A DNA stretch of 5,300 bases, taken from the NCBI GenBank assembly GCA_050740975.1, contig JBOIEE010000019.1, positions 1 through 5,300 of the forward strand. Direction: 5' to 3'. A program made the position numbers and the translations under genes. This document shows, in pieces, positions 5,056 through 5,300 of this stretch (position 1 is the first letter of the stretch; each line of letters starts with the position of its first letter). The DNA is from JBOHHR01 sp050740975. Lineage in GTDB: Bacteria; Pseudomonadota; Gammaproteobacteria; JBOHHR01. The notes under the pieces were generated by a model that had not been told where the DNA came from, ran no database searches, and saw nothing but the letters and a program-made list of their open reading frames with translations.

Positions 5056-5300
5056 TTAGCCCAGTATTTCTTGCAGCGTCATTCCCCGCTTGGCGGCAAT
5101 GTATTCCGGATCGTGCATACCGGTCAGCCCCTTCAGAGTCGCACGAATCACGTTCACCGGGTTGGTCGTTCCAATGCATTTGGCAAGCACATCATGCACC
5201 CCGACGACTTCGAACACCGCCCGCATGGCCCCTCCCGCGATGATCCCCGTGCCCTCGGAGGCGGGCTGCATATACACCGTGGCTGCACCGTGGCTCGCCG
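5056..5300 (-). CDS. rpsE: 30S ribosomal protein S5, partial (C-terminal half; start lies beyond the window edge)
   Basis: S5 is a small-subunit protein near the mRNA entry channel and decoding region, where it supports translational accuracy. About 80 residues are visible, roughly the C-terminal half of a protein usually near 165 residues. The reading frame is open to the window edge, so the gene is cut by the window and not by a mutation. Diagnostic stretches are YMQPASEGTGIIAGGAMRAV, the TNPVNVIRAT segment and the terminal AAKRG...EILG, all matching the S5 C-terminal domain as in E. coli. An apparent GTG start at 5275-5277 is an internal valine, because the family alignment continues upstream (HGAATVYMQP). 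The stop is TAA. rpmD follows after 17 nt, the standard spc-operon order. One cysteine (KCIGTTNP) sits where E. coli has alanine, a variable position. Confidence 0.97.
   Translation of the reverse strand, partial: ASHGAATVYMQPASEGTGIIAGGAMRAVFEVVGVHDVLAKCIGTTNPVNVIRATLKGLTGMHDPEYIAAKRGMTLQEILG

Noticed and set aside
4466..5059. Long plus-strand open frame of 197 codons opposite rplO and rpmD
   Set aside because: It lies fully antisense to two well-recognised ribosomal genes, its translation resembles no family I know, and it has no good ribosome binding site. It is a shadow of codon bias on the other strand.
5039..5179. Longer rpmD start giving a 109-residue protein
   Set aside because: The extra N-terminus overlaps rpsE in another frame and has no L30 similarity. 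The ATG at 5036-5038 matches the family start.
1..5300. Search for mobile elements, CRISPR arrays, tRNAs, attachment sites, riboswitches or an inserted accessory system
   Set aside because: Nearly every base belongs to conserved housekeeping genes with gaps of at most 24 nt between them. I saw no long repeats, no tRNA-like structure and no foreign gene.

Overview
This window is a compact, single-strand block of the bacterial ribosomal-protein superoperon. All ten genes lie on the minus strand, so transcription runs from high to low coordinates: rpsE (partial, 3' part only), rpmD, rplO, secY, rpmJ, then rpsM, rpsK, rpsD, rpoA and rplQ. This is the end of the E. coli-type spc operon joined directly to a complete alpha operon.

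The organism is most likely a gammaproteobacterium. Protein sequences align closely from memory with E. coli family members; examples are the RpoA C-terminal domain, the SecY cytoplasmic loops and the S5 C-terminal half. secY is followed directly by rpmJ with no infA between them, which is the gammaproteobacterial order; many betaproteobacteria and Gram-positives carry infA there. Sequence divergence is clear throughout, so it is not a close relative of the enterics. Base composition looks balanced to slightly GC-rich by eye. No genus can be named from the sequence.

Layout: 5300-4414 holds the rpsE 3' part, rpmD and rplO (30S protein S5, 50S proteins L30 and L15). 4408-3065 is secY, the Sec translocon channel. 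3044-2931 is the very short rpmJ (L36, zinc-ribbon form). 2907-1514 holds rpsM, rpsK and rpsD (S13, S11, S4). 1489-485 is rpoA, which appears to start at TTG. 466-50 is rplQ (L17) with a charged C-terminal tail. Gaps between genes are 1 to 24 nt, no internal terminator is visible, and nothing accessory or mobile is inserted. Together the genes supply small- and large-subunit proteins, the membrane channel for protein export, and the RNA polymerase subunit that starts core assembly.

I found no undescribed system. The points worth a second look are small: the TTG start of rpoA, the lack of room for an E. coli-style S4-binding leader before rpsM, the high share of TAG stops in genes expected to be highly expressed, rpsD and rpoA lying in one frame across a single TAG, and unusual cysteines in L15, S11 and S4.
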